From Bacteroidota bacterium (lineage in GTDB: Bacteria > Bacteroidota > Bacteroidia > JABEUT01): 37,645 nt of DNA. The notes under the pieces were generated by a model, which saw only the letters and a list, made by a program, of their open reading frames with translations, did no database searches and was not told where the DNA came from. This document shows, in pieces, positions 17,113 through 25,959 of this stretch; positions within the stretch are counted from its first letter, which is position 1; each line of letters begins with the position of its first letter. The DNA is taken from assembly GCA_013288205.1 (NCBI GenBank), contig JABDCH010000018.1:1-37645 (forward strand), in the 5' to 3' direction. A program made the translations under genes and the position numbers.

Positions 17113-17611
17113 TTTATTATCCATTGTTCAACCCCATACGGGGTTGTTAATTCATTGTATGTTTCTTTACCCCCGATTTCATCGGGGGCTACCAAGATTA
17201 AAGCCCTCGGGGCTTCTTGGAGCAAATATGAAAGTAATTGACTCTTCTTGAAATTACTTTTCCCTGACCTATCTTCGTGTCATGGCACAGATAATCACCA
17301 ACGAAAAAAGCAATGTATATTTGATACATAAAATAGGAACATTTTTTCATTTTCGCTATATTTTAATATTGTTATTTCCTGTTATTAACAAGGAGATATT
17401 CTACAACACAATGAAATACAGTATGTTTAAAAATTCTGTTTTATCGATATTTCCTGTTTTTCTACTGTATTTTCCTGTTATTTTAATTGTTTTTCAGGTA
17501 TGTGTTTTAATTTTCGATATATAATAATTTGCCTGGATATCTGTGATGAAAGTTGATCTTCATTTAATTTGTACTTTGCCAAATCATATCTAATTCCTAA
17601 AACATCAGCCT
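17113..17611. other. Long intergenic region: second hairpin cluster and AT-rich spacer
   Basis: The first part holds three perfect hairpins: CAACCCC/GGGGTTG (17129-17146), CCCCCGAT/ATCGGGGG (17170-17188) and AAGCCC/GGGCTT (17201-17215). The last is nested in CCAAGA (17192-17197) / TCTTGG (17215-17220). The CTACCAAG motif of the first array recurs at 17189-17196. The rest is very AT-rich and holds an 80-codon open frame (17282-17524) of hydrophobic, low-complexity composition, not supported as a gene. TACTTTGC at 17572-17579 is a possible -7 element for the DUF6629 gene. Confidence 0.6.
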
Positions 17612-18295
17612 ATGTGTTTTTCAGCGACAGCAAGTTTTAGTGCAAGCGTAGTACTTGTTGGTATTGGTATTGCTTCCATAAAGCAAATACAAACAAAATC
17701 GCAAATTGTATTTGCCTGCATACCTTTATTCTTTGCCATACAACAATTTAACGAAGGCTTGGTGTGGGTATCGTTTGCCAATCCGTTTAACGCTGAATTG
17801 AATCTGTATGGGAAATACGGATTCCTTATCTTTTCCCAGATAATCTGGCCCTTGTGGATACCTATTGCTATGGTGATGGTAGAAAATAAAGGAGAACGAA
17901 GAAAGATCCAACGGGTATTTGTTGCTATAGGAATAACAGAATCACTTTACCAGTTTTATTGTATGCTGAATTATCCGGCTCATGCAGAAATACTCGGTCA
18001 GCATATTTATTATCACATTGACCATCCTGATACTTTTAAATATTTAGAGCCTGCGTTTTATATAGCAGCAATCATTGTTTCGCCATTCTTTACAAGCGTT
18101 AGAAAAATGTGGCTTGTGGGAATGGCCATTTTAATTTCCTGCATTATAACGGTTATCTTCTTTCAACATTATACCGTATCGGTATGGTGCTTTTTCGCGT
18201 CTATTATCAGCATGTCGGTATACTTCATCATGCGTAAGATCAGGATGTCTCCCAACTCTTATTTGAAGGAACCACGGGCAGCTAGTAACTCTTAA
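17612..18295 (+). CDS. DUF6629 family integral membrane protein
   Basis: A 227-residue polytopic membrane protein with about seven hydrophobic helices. The N-terminus MCFSATASFSASVVL and the following FNEGLVWVSF segment are characteristic of DUF6629, an uncharacterised membrane family found in many bacteria. No catalytic motif is recognised; conserved Cys2 and Glu in NEGLVW may matter. The C-terminal tail (PNSYLKEPRAASNS) is cytosolic-like. It converges with the small GNAT gene, 7 nt between stops, without an intervening terminator. Confidence 0.75.
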   Translation: MCFSATASFSASVVLVGIGIASIKQIQTKSQIVFACIPLFFAIQQFNEGLVWVSFANPFNAELNLYGKYGFLIFSQIIWPLWIPIAMVMVENKGERRKIQRVFVAIGITESLYQFYCMLNYPAHAEILGQHIYYHIDHPDTFKYLEPAFYIAAIIVSPFFTSVRKMWLVGMAILISCIITVIFFQHYTVSVWCFFASIISMSVYFIMRKIRMSPNSYLKEPRAASNS

Positions 18296-18302
18296 CTATC
18301 TG

Positions 18303-18581
18303 CTAACTCGCCAGTAGATCCTGGTATTCCTTATGGGTTTGGACATAATCGCGCACATAAGGGCATTGGGGAATTATTTTCAGGTTATGATCGCGGGCAT
18401 AATCAAGGGCATATTTTGCCACTTGTGCCGCAATGCCTTTTCCCCTGTATTCAGGAGGAGTATAAGCATGTATATAGATGATAGTATTACCCGACAGGTG
18501 GTAGTCAAGGTAGGCCGTTTTGTCGCCTAAGTCTATTTCAAAGCGGCTTTCTTCGGGTATATTTTTAACTTCGTAGTTCAC
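18303..18581 (-). CDS. Small GNAT family N-acetyltransferase
   Basis: A 92-residue minimal GNAT of the YjdJ/Gcn5-related short type, covering essentially the acetyl-CoA-binding half: strands with TAYLDYHL, then the hallmark PPEYRGKGIAAQVAKYALDYA (residues 42-62) with R-G-x-G-I-A pyrophosphate loop, and CPYVRDYVQTHKEY. Members of this family are predicted N-acetyltransferases with unknown acceptors. The start is GTG at 18581, because this is where the homologous region begins and it lies 2 nt after the aminotransferase stop. The tight spacing implies one transcript with that gene. Confidence 0.82.
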   Translation of the reverse strand: MNYEVKNIPEESRFEIDLGDKTAYLDYHLSGNTIIYIHAYTPPEYRGKGIAAQVAKYALDYARDHNLKIIPQCPYVRDYVQTHKEYQDLLAS

Positions 18582-18583
18582 AA

Positions 18584-19813
18584 TCAGGCGTTGTTTAAAG
18601 CGGTAGCATTTTTCTTAGCGGTTCTTCCCGGGTAAACTTGCAAGGCTTTTTCCAGGCAGTCGATGGCATTTTTCAAATCGGTTGTATTGAGTACATAGGC
18701 TATACGCACTTCATTTCTGCCTTGTCCTTTGGTAGAGTAGAATCCACTCGCCGGGGCTAGCATAACAGTTTCACCATTGTGTGCAAAATCTTCTAACAAC
18801 CATTGGCAGAATTTGTCGGCATCATCAATTGGAAGTGATGCAAAGCAATAGAATGCACCTTTTGGCTTGGGGCAAAATACCCCATCAATTTTATTGAGCT
18901 TATCTACTACTAAATTTCTGCGCTTGGTGTATTCAGCTTCTACTTCTTCAAAATAAGAATCAGGCGTGTCGATGGCGGCCTCGCCCGCTACTTGCCCCAC
19001 GGTTGGCGGACTTAAGCGGGCCTGTGCAAATTTTAATACCGTATCCAACACTTGTGTGTTGCGTGTGATGAGTGCACCAATACGTAATCCGCAGGCGCTG
19101 TATCGTTTAGAAACTGAGTCGAGCATAATTACATTTGCATCTACTCCTTCTAACCGCATGGCTGAAAAATGTTTTTCTCCGTCATAGCAGAACTCGCGGT
19201 AAACCTCATCTACCAGGAAAAATAAATCGTGCTTTTTAACCAGTGCACCCAGTTGTTCAATTTCTTCGCGTGAGTATAAATACCCGGTCGGGTTATTAGG
19301 GTTGCAAATCATGATTCCCTTGGTTTTTTTGGTAATCATTTTTTCAAATTCGCTGATGGGAGGCAATGCAAACCCAGTTTTAATATCGGCAGTAATGGTT
19401 TTAATAACAACTCCGGCAGCCACTCCGAAACCGTTGTAATTGGCGTAAAAAGGTTCTGGTACAAGAATTTCATCGCCTTCGTTAAAACAGCTCATCATAA
19501 CCATTTCGATAGCTTCCGAGCCTCCGGTAGTAATCATTATCTGGGTATAATCGAGTTCAATCTCGTACTTATGGTAATACTCCACCAACTTGCGGCGGTA
19601 GCTCTCGATGCCGGCACTGTGGGTATATTCTATAATAGGATAAGGGAAATTCTTGATAGCATTCATCATGGTATCCGGGGTTTTAATGTCCGGTTGACCA
19701 ATATTTAAATGGTATACTTTCGTGCCTTTCTTCTTGGCGTTTTCAGCATAGGGAACTAACTTACGAATGGGCGAGGCAGGCATCTGATTACCCTTTATAG
19801 ATATTTTAGGCAT
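18584..19813 (-). CDS. Pyridoxal phosphate-dependent class I/II aminotransferase
   Basis: A 409-residue fold-type I aminotransferase, similar to aspartate aminotransferase class enzymes. Visible motifs: HLNIGQPDIKTP at the N-terminus, ITTGGSEAI for cofactor phosphate binding, CNPNNPTGYLYSREEI, the DEVYREF Asp/Tyr pair, Lys236 in DSVSKRYSACGLRIGAL that forms the Schiff base, and the substrate-carboxylate Arg in GRNEVRIAYVLN near the C-terminus. The amino donor cannot be decided from sequence. The frame extends to a TTG at 19837, but the ATG at 19813 (MPKISIKGNQMPASPIRKL) is the typical start. It is followed 2 nt later by the small GNAT gene. Confidence 0.9.
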   Translation of the reverse strand: MPKISIKGNQMPASPIRKLVPYAENAKKKGTKVYHLNIGQPDIKTPDTMMNAIKNFPYPIIEYTHSAGIESYRRKLVEYYHKYEIELDYTQIMITTGGSEAIEMVMMSCFNEGDEILVPEPFYANYNGFGVAAGVVIKTITADIKTGFALPPISEFEKMITKKTKGIMICNPNNPTGYLYSREEIEQLGALVKKHDLFFLVDEVYREFCYDGEKHFSAMRLEGVDANVIMLDSVSKRYSACGLRIGALITRNTQVLDTVLKFAQARLSPPTVGQVAGEAAIDTPDSYFEEVEAEYTKRRNLVVDKLNKIDGVFCPKPKGAFYCFASLPIDDADKFCQWLLEDFAHNGETVMLAPASGFYSTKGQGRNEVRIAYVLNTTDLKNAIDCLEKALQVYPGRTAKKNATALNNA

Positions 19814-19857
19814 GGTGGGATTTGAATTGTGCTGCAAATTTGCGAAAAATAAGCATA

Positions 19858-19886
19858 GGAGTTATGAGTTATGAATTACGAGTTGT
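19858..19886. repeat. AGTTATGAGTTAT-type short repeat
   Basis: Degenerate tandem of AGTTATGA units upstream of the aminotransferase gene. The 13-mer AGTTATGAGTTAT (19860-19872) occurs in exact inverted orientation at 33613-33625, upstream of the dCMP deaminase gene. Confidence 0.55.
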
Positions 19887-19945
19887 ACCAATGGTGTGAG
19901 GGGTATAGATGAAATCGTGATATTTGTGATTCAAATACACTACTT

Positions 19946-20314
19946 ATGAAACGAGCCATTTTTACCATCCTGCTGCTAATTCTCTCCAATACATTCATGA
20001 CTTTTGCCTGGTATGGTCACCTGAAATTTAAAAGCATGAAAGGTTTTGAAAGCCTTCCACTTTTTGCTATTATACTTATCAGTTGGGGAATAGCTCTATT
20101 TGAGTATTCATTTCAGGTGCCTGCCAACCGTATAGGCTTTGAAGAAAACGGAGGGCCGTTTTCACTTTTGCAGTTAAAGGTGATACAAGAGGTTATTACC
20201 CTGTCCGTATTTGTAATCTTCTCTGCGGTGGTATTTAAAACCAATATACTACAACTGCATCATATTGCCGGATTTGGCTGCCTTATACTGGCCGTGTATT
20301 TGCTTTTTAAGTAA
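19946..20314 (+). CDS. DMT family protein (DUF486)
   Basis: A 122-residue four-helix inner membrane protein of the DUF486 family, a half-size relative of drug/metabolite transporters. Recognisable parts are the N-terminal helix ending SNTFMTFAWYGHLKF, the ALFEYSFQVPANRIGF segment typical of the family, and two further helices to the end (LLFK). Transported substrate, if any, is unknown. It is convergent with trmD, the two stops only 4 nt apart. Promoter unclear: GATATTTG at 19918-19925 is one base off consensus. Confidence 0.85.
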   Translation: MKRAIFTILLLILSNTFMTFAWYGHLKFKSMKGFESLPLFAIILISWGIALFEYSFQVPANRIGFEENGGPFSLLQLKVIQEVITLSVFVIFSAVVFKTNILQLHHIAGFGCLILAVYLLFK

Positions 20315-20318
20315 CCTC

Positions 20319-20993
20319 TTAGCTTAACAAGTCCGGTCTGCTTTTCCTTGTCTTTTCAATGCTTTGTTCATGCCTCCAATTGTCAATCTGTTTTGGGTTT
20401 CCGGAAAGAAGCACATCAGGGACTTTCAATCCTTTGTACTCAGCAGGACGAGTATATACTGGCGGAGCCAGCAAGTTATCTTGGAAAGAATCGGATAGGG
20501 CAGAGGTCTCATCAGAAATGGCTCCTGGTAATAGGCGAATGATAGCATCGCATAATATGGCTGCAGGCAACTCACCTCCACTTAATACATAGTCACCTAT
20601 AGATATTTCTTTGGTGATGTAAAGTTGCCGTATGCGGTCATCTATCCCTTTGTAATGCCCACAAAGCAAGATTATATTTTGATGCATCGATAGTGAATTA
20701 GCAATTTGCTGGTTGAATCGCTCTCCATCCGGTGTCATGTAGATTATATCATCGTAAGTTCGTTGTGCTTTCAATTCTTCTATGCAATTGGCAATGGGTT
20801 CAATGGTCATCACCATACCTGCGCCTCCGCCAAAAGGAGCATCATCTACTTGCTTATAATTGCCTAAGCCATAATCTCGGAGATTAATTATGGTTACATC
20901 TGCCAATTTCTTTTCAATGGCTCTTTTTACTATGGAATGCTGAAAAGGACTTTCCAACAAACCGGGATGCAGGGTTATAATGTCTATATGCAT
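20319..20993 (-). CDS. trmD: tRNA (guanine37-N1)-methyltransferase
   Basis: A SPOUT-class methyltransferase of 224 residues that makes m1G at position 37 of tRNAs to prevent +1 frameshifting, using S-adenosylmethionine. The start [20 protein letters not shown] is the canonical TrmD N-terminus; further motifs are [23 protein letters not shown], the trefoil-knot [15 protein letters not shown] and the C-terminal [20 protein letters not shown]. The frame is open to a TTG at 21062, but the minus-strand -7 box (21018-21011) lies inside that extension. It is divergent from bioB with only 73 bp between start codons. Confidence 0.96.
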   Translation of the reverse strand: MHIDIITLHPGLLESPFQHSIVKRAIEKKLADVTIINLRDYGLGNYKQVDDAPFGGGAGMVMTIEPIANCIEELKAQRTYDDIIYMTPDGERFNQQIANSLSMHQNIILLCGHYKGIDDRIRQLYITKEISIGDYVLSGGELPAAILCDAIIRLLPGAISDETSALSDSFQDNLLAPPVYTRPAEYKGLKVPDVLLSGNPKQIDNWRHEQSIEKTRKSRPDLLS

Positions 20994-21010
20994 AGCTTTA
21001 AACTCATTGG

Positions 21011-21018
21011 CAAAAGTA
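21011..21018 (-). promoter_or_regulatory. -7 promoter element of trmD
   Basis: Minus-strand TACTTTTG, a perfect TAnnTTTG ending 17 nt before the trmD ATG at 20993. Identical 8-mer to the bioB -7 element, on the opposite strand. Confidence 0.6.
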
Positions 21019-21041
21019 AGTATTACTTCGCCATTTTTGCC

Positions 21042-21049
21042 TACTTTTG
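21042..21049 (+). promoter_or_regulatory. -7 promoter element of bioB
   Basis: TACTTTTG, perfect TAnnTTTG, ending 17 nt before the bioB ATG at 21067. With the trmD element it forms an inverted repeat (CAAAAGTA...TACTTTTG) separated by 23 bp. No BirA-type operator was recognised. Confidence 0.6.
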
Positions 21050-21066
21050 CTCTTATAATCAAATTT

Positions 21067-22056
21067 ATGAGCGAAGTACGTTACAACTGGACCAAGGAAC
21101 AAATAGCTGAAATATACAACACCCCTTTATTAGAACTTATATATAAAGCGGCCACTATTCACCGCAAGTATCATAACCCTGAAGAGGTGCAGATAAGTTC
21201 TCTTATTTCTATTAAGACAGGAGGATGCCCGGAAGATTGTGCTTACTGCCCGCAAGCTGCCCGGTATCATACCGAAGTAAAAGTGCAAAAGTTGATGAGT
21301 GTGGATGAGGTAAGTGCCATAGCTGACCGTGCTCAAACCATGGGCGCATCACGCTTATGTATGGGTGCTGCATGGAGGGAAGTTAGAGATAATAAAGATT
21401 TCGATAGGGTGCTTGATATGGTGAAGACTGTGAATGCCAAAGGCATGGAAGTATGTGCTACCTTGGGCATGATAAATGCAGAGCAAGCCCAAAAGCTGGC
21501 CGATGCCGGATTATATGCCTACAACCACAATGTGGATACATCGGAAGAAAACTATGGAAATATTATTTCTACCCGTAATTATGAAGACCGCCTTAACACC
21601 TTGCATAATGTGCGTAAAGCTGGATTGACAGTTTGTTCCGGTGGGATTATAGGTATGGGAGAGTCGGCAGATGACAGGATAGGAATGCTGCTGACCTTAT
21701 CTCATTTAAATCCGCATCCCGAGTCAGTTCCTATCAATGCCCTAGTACCCGTGGAAGGAACACCTTTAGGAGAAATGCCTATTGTTGAATCTTGGGAAAT
21801 GATACGGATGATTGCTACTACCCGCCTTGTAATGCCCGATTCAGTAGTGAGACTTTCGGCAGGCAGGGTGCAAATGAATAAGGAAACACAGGCGCTTTGC
21901 TTCATGGCGGGGGCTAGTTCTATATTTATGGGAGAGAAGTTACTTACCACCCCTAATCCCGATGCAAACGAAGACAAAAAAATGTTCGAAGTTTTGGGGC
22001 TAAAGCCAAGAAAGGCCTTCGACTATAGGGAAAAGAAAGAGAAAATGGAAGTATAA
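21067..22056 (+). CDS. bioB: Biotin synthase
   Basis: A radical SAM enzyme of 329 residues that inserts sulfur into dethiobiotin to make biotin. The radical-SAM cluster motif CPEDCAYC places Cys54, Cys58 and Cys61; later come [38 protein letters not shown] and the conserved LSAGRVQM. Length and motif order are normal for BioB. The frame is open to 20980, but the family start is [13 protein letters not shown] and the -7 box at 21042-21049 excludes the longer form. The DUF1905 gene starts 4 nt after its stop. Other bio genes are not in the window. Confidence 0.96.
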   Translation: MSEVRYNWTKEQIAEIYNTPLLELIYKAATIHRKYHNPEEVQISSLISIKTGGCPEDCAYCPQAARYHTEVKVQKLMSVDEVSAIADRAQTMGASRLCMGAAWREVRDNKDFDRVLDMVKTVNAKGMEVCATLGMINAEQAQKLADAGLYAYNHNVDTSEENYGNIISTRNYEDRLNTLHNVRKAGLTVCSGGIIGMGESADDRIGMLLTLSHLNPHPESVPINALVPVEGTPLGEMPIVESWEMIRMIATTRLVMPDSVVRLSAGRVQMNKETQALCFMAGASSIFMGEKLLTTPNPDANEDKKMFEVLGLKPRKAFDYREKKEKMEV

Positions 22057-22060
22057 ATAT

Positions 22061-22615
22061 ATGGTTCAATATACCACCACTGTTCTCAGATTTGGAGAAA
22101 TGGGTGAGAAAACCCGCTGGATATATATTGAAGTACCGGCTGATATTGCAGCGAAAATAAATCCCGGCTGTAAAAAATCTTATCGGGTAAAAGGTAAGTT
22201 AGATAATTATTCTATTGAAAAAGTTGCCCTATTGCCTATGGGCGAAGGTATATTCATTATACCATTCAATGCTAAAATGCGTGTGGGAACAGGCAAGCGT
22301 GAAGGGGCAAAGCTGAAGGTTTCCCTGGAATTAGATGAACGTGCGATACAAATCAACGCAGAATTATTAGAATGCATTGCTGATGAACCGGAAGCATTGA
22401 AGTTTTTTAATCGCTTGCCTAAATCAATGCAGGGATATTTTTCCAAATGGATAGATACAGCTAAAACCGATTCTACCAAAACTAAGCGTATTGTTGAAAG
22501 TTTAGAGGCTCTGCGCTTGCATAAAAACTTCGGCCAAATGCTCCGCGAACGCAATGGTGGAGACAATTTCTATGCAAGATTTAGAGAATTGAAAGAAAAA
22601 AAGCCTGGGATGTAG
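22061..22615 (+). CDS. DUF1905 / YdeI-OmdA-like protein
   Basis: A 184-residue cytosolic protein. About residues 1-95 are a small beta-barrel DUF1905 domain (YRVKGKLDNYSIEKVALLPM, then AKMRVGTGKREGAKLKVSLE); about residues 110-170 are the helical YdeI/OmdA domain with FFNRLPKSMQGYFSKWID and the AKT-x-TKxxR-x-x-x helix. Related YdeI proteins have been linked to bacteriocin or peptide protection, but the biochemical role is unknown. Only 4 nt separate it from bioB, so it is in the same transcript; a link to biotin is not evident and may only reflect gene packing. Confidence 0.82.
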   Translation: MVQYTTTVLRFGEMGEKTRWIYIEVPADIAAKINPGCKKSYRVKGKLDNYSIEKVALLPMGEGIFIIPFNAKMRVGTGKREGAKLKVSLELDERAIQINAELLECIADEPEALKFFNRLPKSMQGYFSKWIDTAKTDSTKTKRIVESLEALRLHKNFGQMLRERNGGDNFYARFRELKEKKPGM

Positions 22616-22634
22616 TTTATATGGAGATTTTTTT

Positions 22635-22642
22635 TATCTTTG
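22635..22642 (+). promoter_or_regulatory. -7 promoter element of the SBBP gene
   Basis: TATCTTTG matches TAnnTTTG and ends 23 nt before the ATG at 22666. Confidence 0.55.
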
Positions 22643-22665
22643 TATAAGATTTTTATCTGAAGTGC

Positions 22666-24438
22666 ATGAAGTACATTACGTTCTTCTGCGTGTTTTGCCT
22701 CTTAACCCTTGATGAGCAATATTCACAAGGCCAAAACTGGCTTTGGGGACAACAAGGCTCTAGTTCACTAAATACCGGCACCTACTATTCTCCCATAGCT
22801 ACCGATAAAATTGGGAATGCGTATGTTACAGGGACATTTAATAACTCTGCCACATTTGGTTCGCATGTGCTCAGCGGTAACGCTGTAAATGCTTACCTGG
22901 CAAAATTCAATTCATCGGGCAAGGTAGTTTGGGTTAAACAGGCAGTTAATGCTAATAGTGCATACACTATCAGCGAGTCTGTTACCACGGATAAAAATGG
23001 AAATGTATATATCGTAGGCAATATAACCGGTAAGGCGGCATTTGGCAAAGACTCTGTTGGGAATTCGTACGGGTATTCCATGTTTTTAGTAAAATACGAC
23101 TTGGATGGCAATGTGCTTTGGGCAAGGCAAAGTGGAGTTATTTCCAATAGCGGTGTACATAACTGTTCAGTTGCGACAGATAACCAAGGCAATGTTTTTG
23201 TAACCGGCCTATTTGATACAACTACCGCATTTGGCCCCCGTGTTCTCACTAATACTTCCAATACATCATCCAATATGTTCGTAGTAAAATATAATTCTAC
23301 CGGTAATGTTCAGTGGGCAAGACAATCAACCGGAACAGGGTTAGACAACAATTATAATTATCCGTTTTCCATTGCTACCGATGTGTCGGGAAATGTTTAT
23401 GTAACCAGTGATTTTGGTAATTCTATTACATTCGATACATGTACGCTGCACAGCAGCAGGTATTATTCTGTGTATCTTGTAAAGTATTCTTCCCAGGGCA
23501 CCCTGTTGTGGGCAAGGCAATCAGTCAACACTAGTTTTAACCGCTACGGTTCAGGGCATTCATTAGGATACGGATATTCTGTAGTAGCTGATCAAAATGG
23601 AAATTCCTATATAACGGGTACATTCCAAGATAGTATTTCGTTTGACTCACATACACTTTCCTCGCCCGGAGGGTATAGCGTATTTTTTATTAAATATGAT
23701 ATAAATGGAAATGTTATTTGGGCTCAGGAGTCTTCTCAGGGCTGGGCCGGAACAGGGTTGGCAGCCGATGGGTATAATAATATTTATATCTCCGGCCAAA
23801 TAGTTTATTATTATCTCAATTCAGGCATATTGGATTTTGGTGGGCTGAGGCTGAATGCACCTCAGGATAGCAATACGGCATCATTTATTATTAAGTTTAA
23901 TCCGGATGGAACTCCATATTGCGGCGCTATACTTGACAATGTGGGAGAAAATGGTGAGAATACCGGTGTGGCCACCGACATAACCGGGAATTATGTTTAT
24001 ATGGGAGGCATATTTTATAATAAGGAAGTGATATGTGGCCCCGATACCATATTTTCACAGGGAGAAGGTACTAATTTGCTTTTAGCACGGTGGAATCCAT
24101 GTGATACTTCGCAACTTGTTTTACCGAAGCAACCTCCAGTGTTAAGTGAACAAAATGAGAATGAGCCATGCGATATTTTTGTTCCCACGGCTTTTTCTCC
24201 AAACCAGTGGGTGAATAATATGGTATATGTAAGGGGGCGTTGCATAACATCAATGAATTTTTTTGTGTTCGACAGATGGGCTAATAAGGTTTTTGAAACC
24301 AATGATCAAAACCAGGGCTGGGATGGTACTTATGTCGGCAAGCCTATGAATATGGGGACCTACATCTGGTACCTCAAGGCTACATTATTAGATGGAACCA
24401 ATGTAGAAAAGAAGGGTAACATAACCCTGGTGCGATAA
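22666..24438 (+). CDS. SBBP beta-propeller protein with T9SS type B sorting domain
   Basis: A 590-residue secreted protein. The signal peptide (MKYITFFCVFCLL...) ends near SQGQN. The body has repeated units of about 60-70 residues with the pattern FLVKYDxxGNVLWARQS... VATDxxGNVYVTGxF, the SBBP (seven-bladed beta-propeller-like) repeat. About residues 500-590 are the gliding-motility-type C-terminal domain: VPTAFSPNQ, FFVFDRWANKVFET, GWDGTYVGKPMNMGTYIWYL and a final GNITLVR, the T9SS type B signal. Such domains lead to surface export, possibly with SprF-like partners. Ligand and role unknown. It has its own promoter. Confidence 0.88.
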   Translation: MKYITFFCVFCLLTLDEQYSQGQNWLWGQQGSSSLNTGTYYSPIATDKIGNAYVTGTFNNSATFGSHVLSGNAVNAYLAKFNSSGKVVWVKQAVNANSAYTISESVTTDKNGNVYIVGNITGKAAFGKDSVGNSYGYSMFLVKYDLDGNVLWARQSGVISNSGVHNCSVATDNQGNVFVTGLFDTTTAFGPRVLTNTSNTSSNMFVVKYNSTGNVQWARQSTGTGLDNNYNYPFSIATDVSGNVYVTSDFGNSITFDTCTLHSSRYYSVYLVKYSSQGTLLWARQSVNTSFNRYGSGHSLGYGYSVVADQNGNSYITGTFQDSISFDSHTLSSPGGYSVFFIKYDINGNVIWAQESSQGWAGTGLAADGYNNIYISGQIVYYYLNSGILDFGGLRLNAPQDSNTASFIIKFNPDGTPYCGAILDNVGENGENTGVATDITGNYVYMGGIFYNKEVICGPDTIFSQGEGTNLLLARWNPCDTSQLVLPKQPPVLSEQNENEPCDIFVPTAFSPNQWVNNMVYVRGRCITSMNFFVFDRWANKVFETNDQNQGWDGTYVGKPMNMGTYIWYLKATLLDGTNVEKKGNITLVR

Positions 24439-24448
24439 GTTAATTTCC

Positions 24449-24456
24449 TATTTTTG
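24449..24456 (+). promoter_or_regulatory. -7 promoter element of the histidine kinase gene
   Basis: TATTTTTG matches TAnnTTTG and ends 24 nt before the GTG at 24481, supporting that non-ATG start. Confidence 0.5.
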
Positions 24457-24480
24457 ATTTCTACTTATTTCTGAATTAAC

Positions 24481-25959
24481 GTGAAAGATTTTCCCGATAG
24501 TCTTTTCAAGGCTGCTTTTAAAATTACCAATAATGGAATGGTGATATTGAACAGCTCTTATCCAATTGAAGTAAATGATCAATTCCTGGGAATACTGAAA
24601 AGAAGCCGGAAAGAAATTATTGGGAATGACTTGTTAAGCTGCGTTTTTAAGGATGATATAGCGCTTGCAAAGGAGGAAATTAGAAAAAACAGACAAATAA
24701 TATATGAAGTAAGGTTTATTAGGGGTGATGGTTCCCTGGCACATGTAGAGGTAAGGGGACATCCCATAATGTATAAAGGCAAAAAATGCCGGATGCTGAT
24801 TATTCGTGACATTACGATGAAAATAATTAACGAGCGGCTTTTTTTGAATTATCTGAATATTTTAGAGGCATTCCCGGAACCTATTTGCGTGCACGATTTC
24901 AAAGGAAAGATTTTATATATTAATCCATCGATGAACAAGTTGTTTGGCGCCCGGTCTGCAAAGCAAGTGGTTGGAGAACAGGTTATGAAATATGTTTTGC
25001 CGGAGTTTCATTCTATTTTAAGAGAGAACAAACAAAAGCTCCGTCAGCTAAAATCTACTACAACACAGCAAGTAACTATAAGGAGTTATGATGACAAATA
25101 TACTTTCAAGGTAGAGCTATCTGCGCTTCCGTTAAACTGGGGTGGTGAAACTGCAGTTTTGGCCGCATGTCATGATATGTCGCTGGAAGAAAAAATTTAT
25201 AAAAGCGAAGTGGAACGCCAGGTAGTGGAAGCTGTAAATGAGCGGTTGAAATGGGAAATATCAGAGCATCATAAACTGGAAAATAAGCTGAAAGAAATGG
25301 TAGAGGAAAAAGAGTGGCTCTTAAAAGAAGTTAATCACCGGGTCAAGAATAATTTGCAAATTATTACCAGCATACTTAACCTCCAGATAAATCAATTACA
25401 AGATAAAAAGATTGTACCCGTGATGAAAGAATTTCAAAACAGGTTCTATGCTCTGTCTTCTATATACTCCAGTCTTTATCAGTCCGATAATAAAGAAGAG
25501 ATTGACATTTCAGCCTATCTGAAAGATTTGACCAAAAACTTATTTATTTCATATTCCGATCCGCACAAAAATATTAGTCTGGGACGCACTGACCGAATTT
25601 TTTTAGAATATAGCCAGGCTATAACCTGTGGGTTAATAGTAAATGAATTAGTATCGAATTCCATTAAATATGCTTTCCCTGGTAACCGCAAAGGTGAAGT
25701 TAAAGTGAGCCTGAGGCAATCGGGACAAAATATTAGACTCGAAGTGAGTGATGATGGAGTAGGCATACAATCGCCTATCGAAAAACATGCACATGAAACA
25801 CTCGGATTGCAACTAGTTGAAAGCCTTGTGAAGCAATTAAACGATGGCAAGTTTAAGCGGCGGAAAATCACAAAGGGGATGGGATATATTATAACCTTCA
25901 CATCCGAATCGTACTCAAAAAAGGAAAATGAAAAAGTAAAAGCTGCAGCTAAAAAATAA
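24481..25959 (+). CDS. PAS-domain sensor histidine kinase (HisKA_2/HWE type)
   Basis: A 492-residue cytosolic sensor kinase without membrane helices. Two PAS domains (about residues 5-118 and 125-230), a coiled coil (about 235-275), the HisKA_2 dimerisation/phosphoacceptor segment with His286 in KEVNHRVKNNLQIITSILNLQ, and an HATPase domain: N box NELVSNSIKYAFP, G1 DDGVGI, and GLQLVESLV. The H-R-V-K-N-N-L context is the HisKA_2 signature. The start is GTG; it reaches just before the first PAS helix and sits 24 nt from a good -7 box. No response regulator is adjacent, so it is an orphan. Its 3-prime end overlaps the convergent DUF5686 gene by 11 bp. Confidence 0.9.
   Translation: MKDFPDSLFKAAFKITNNGMVILNSSYPIEVNDQFLGILKRSRKEIIGNDLLSCVFKDDIALAKEEIRKNRQIIYEVRFIRGDGSLAHVEVRGHPIMYKGKKCRMLIIRDITMKIINERLFLNYLNILEAFPEPICVHDFKGKILYINPSMNKLFGARSAKQVVGEQVMKYVLPEFHSILRENKQKLRQLKSTTTQQVTIRSYDDKYTFKVELSALPLNWGGETAVLAACHDMSLEEKIYKSEVERQVVEAVNERLKWEISEHHKLENKLKEMVEEKEWLLKEVNHRVKNNLQIITSILNLQINQLQDKKIVPVMKEFQNRFYALSSIYSSLYQSDNKEEIDISAYLKDLTKNLFISYSDPHKNISLGRTDRIFLEYSQAITCGLIVNELVSNSIKYAFPGNRKGEVKVSLRQSGQNIRLEVSDDGVGIQSPIEKHAHETLGLQLVESLVKQLNDGKFKRRKITKGMGYIITFTSESYSKKENEKVKAAAKK

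Noticed and set aside
17282-17524. 80-codon plus-strand open frame
   Set aside because: Hydrophobic, AT-rich composition with no family-like pattern, no good promoter (TATCTTCG is only 4 nt before the ATG) and located in a repeat-bearing spacer.
20980-21066. Extension of bioB overlapping trmD
   Set aside because: The segment contains both divergent -7 boxes and does not resemble BioB.
22207-22566. Minus-strand open frame opposite the DUF1905 gene
   Set aside because: Shadow of a well-supported gene.
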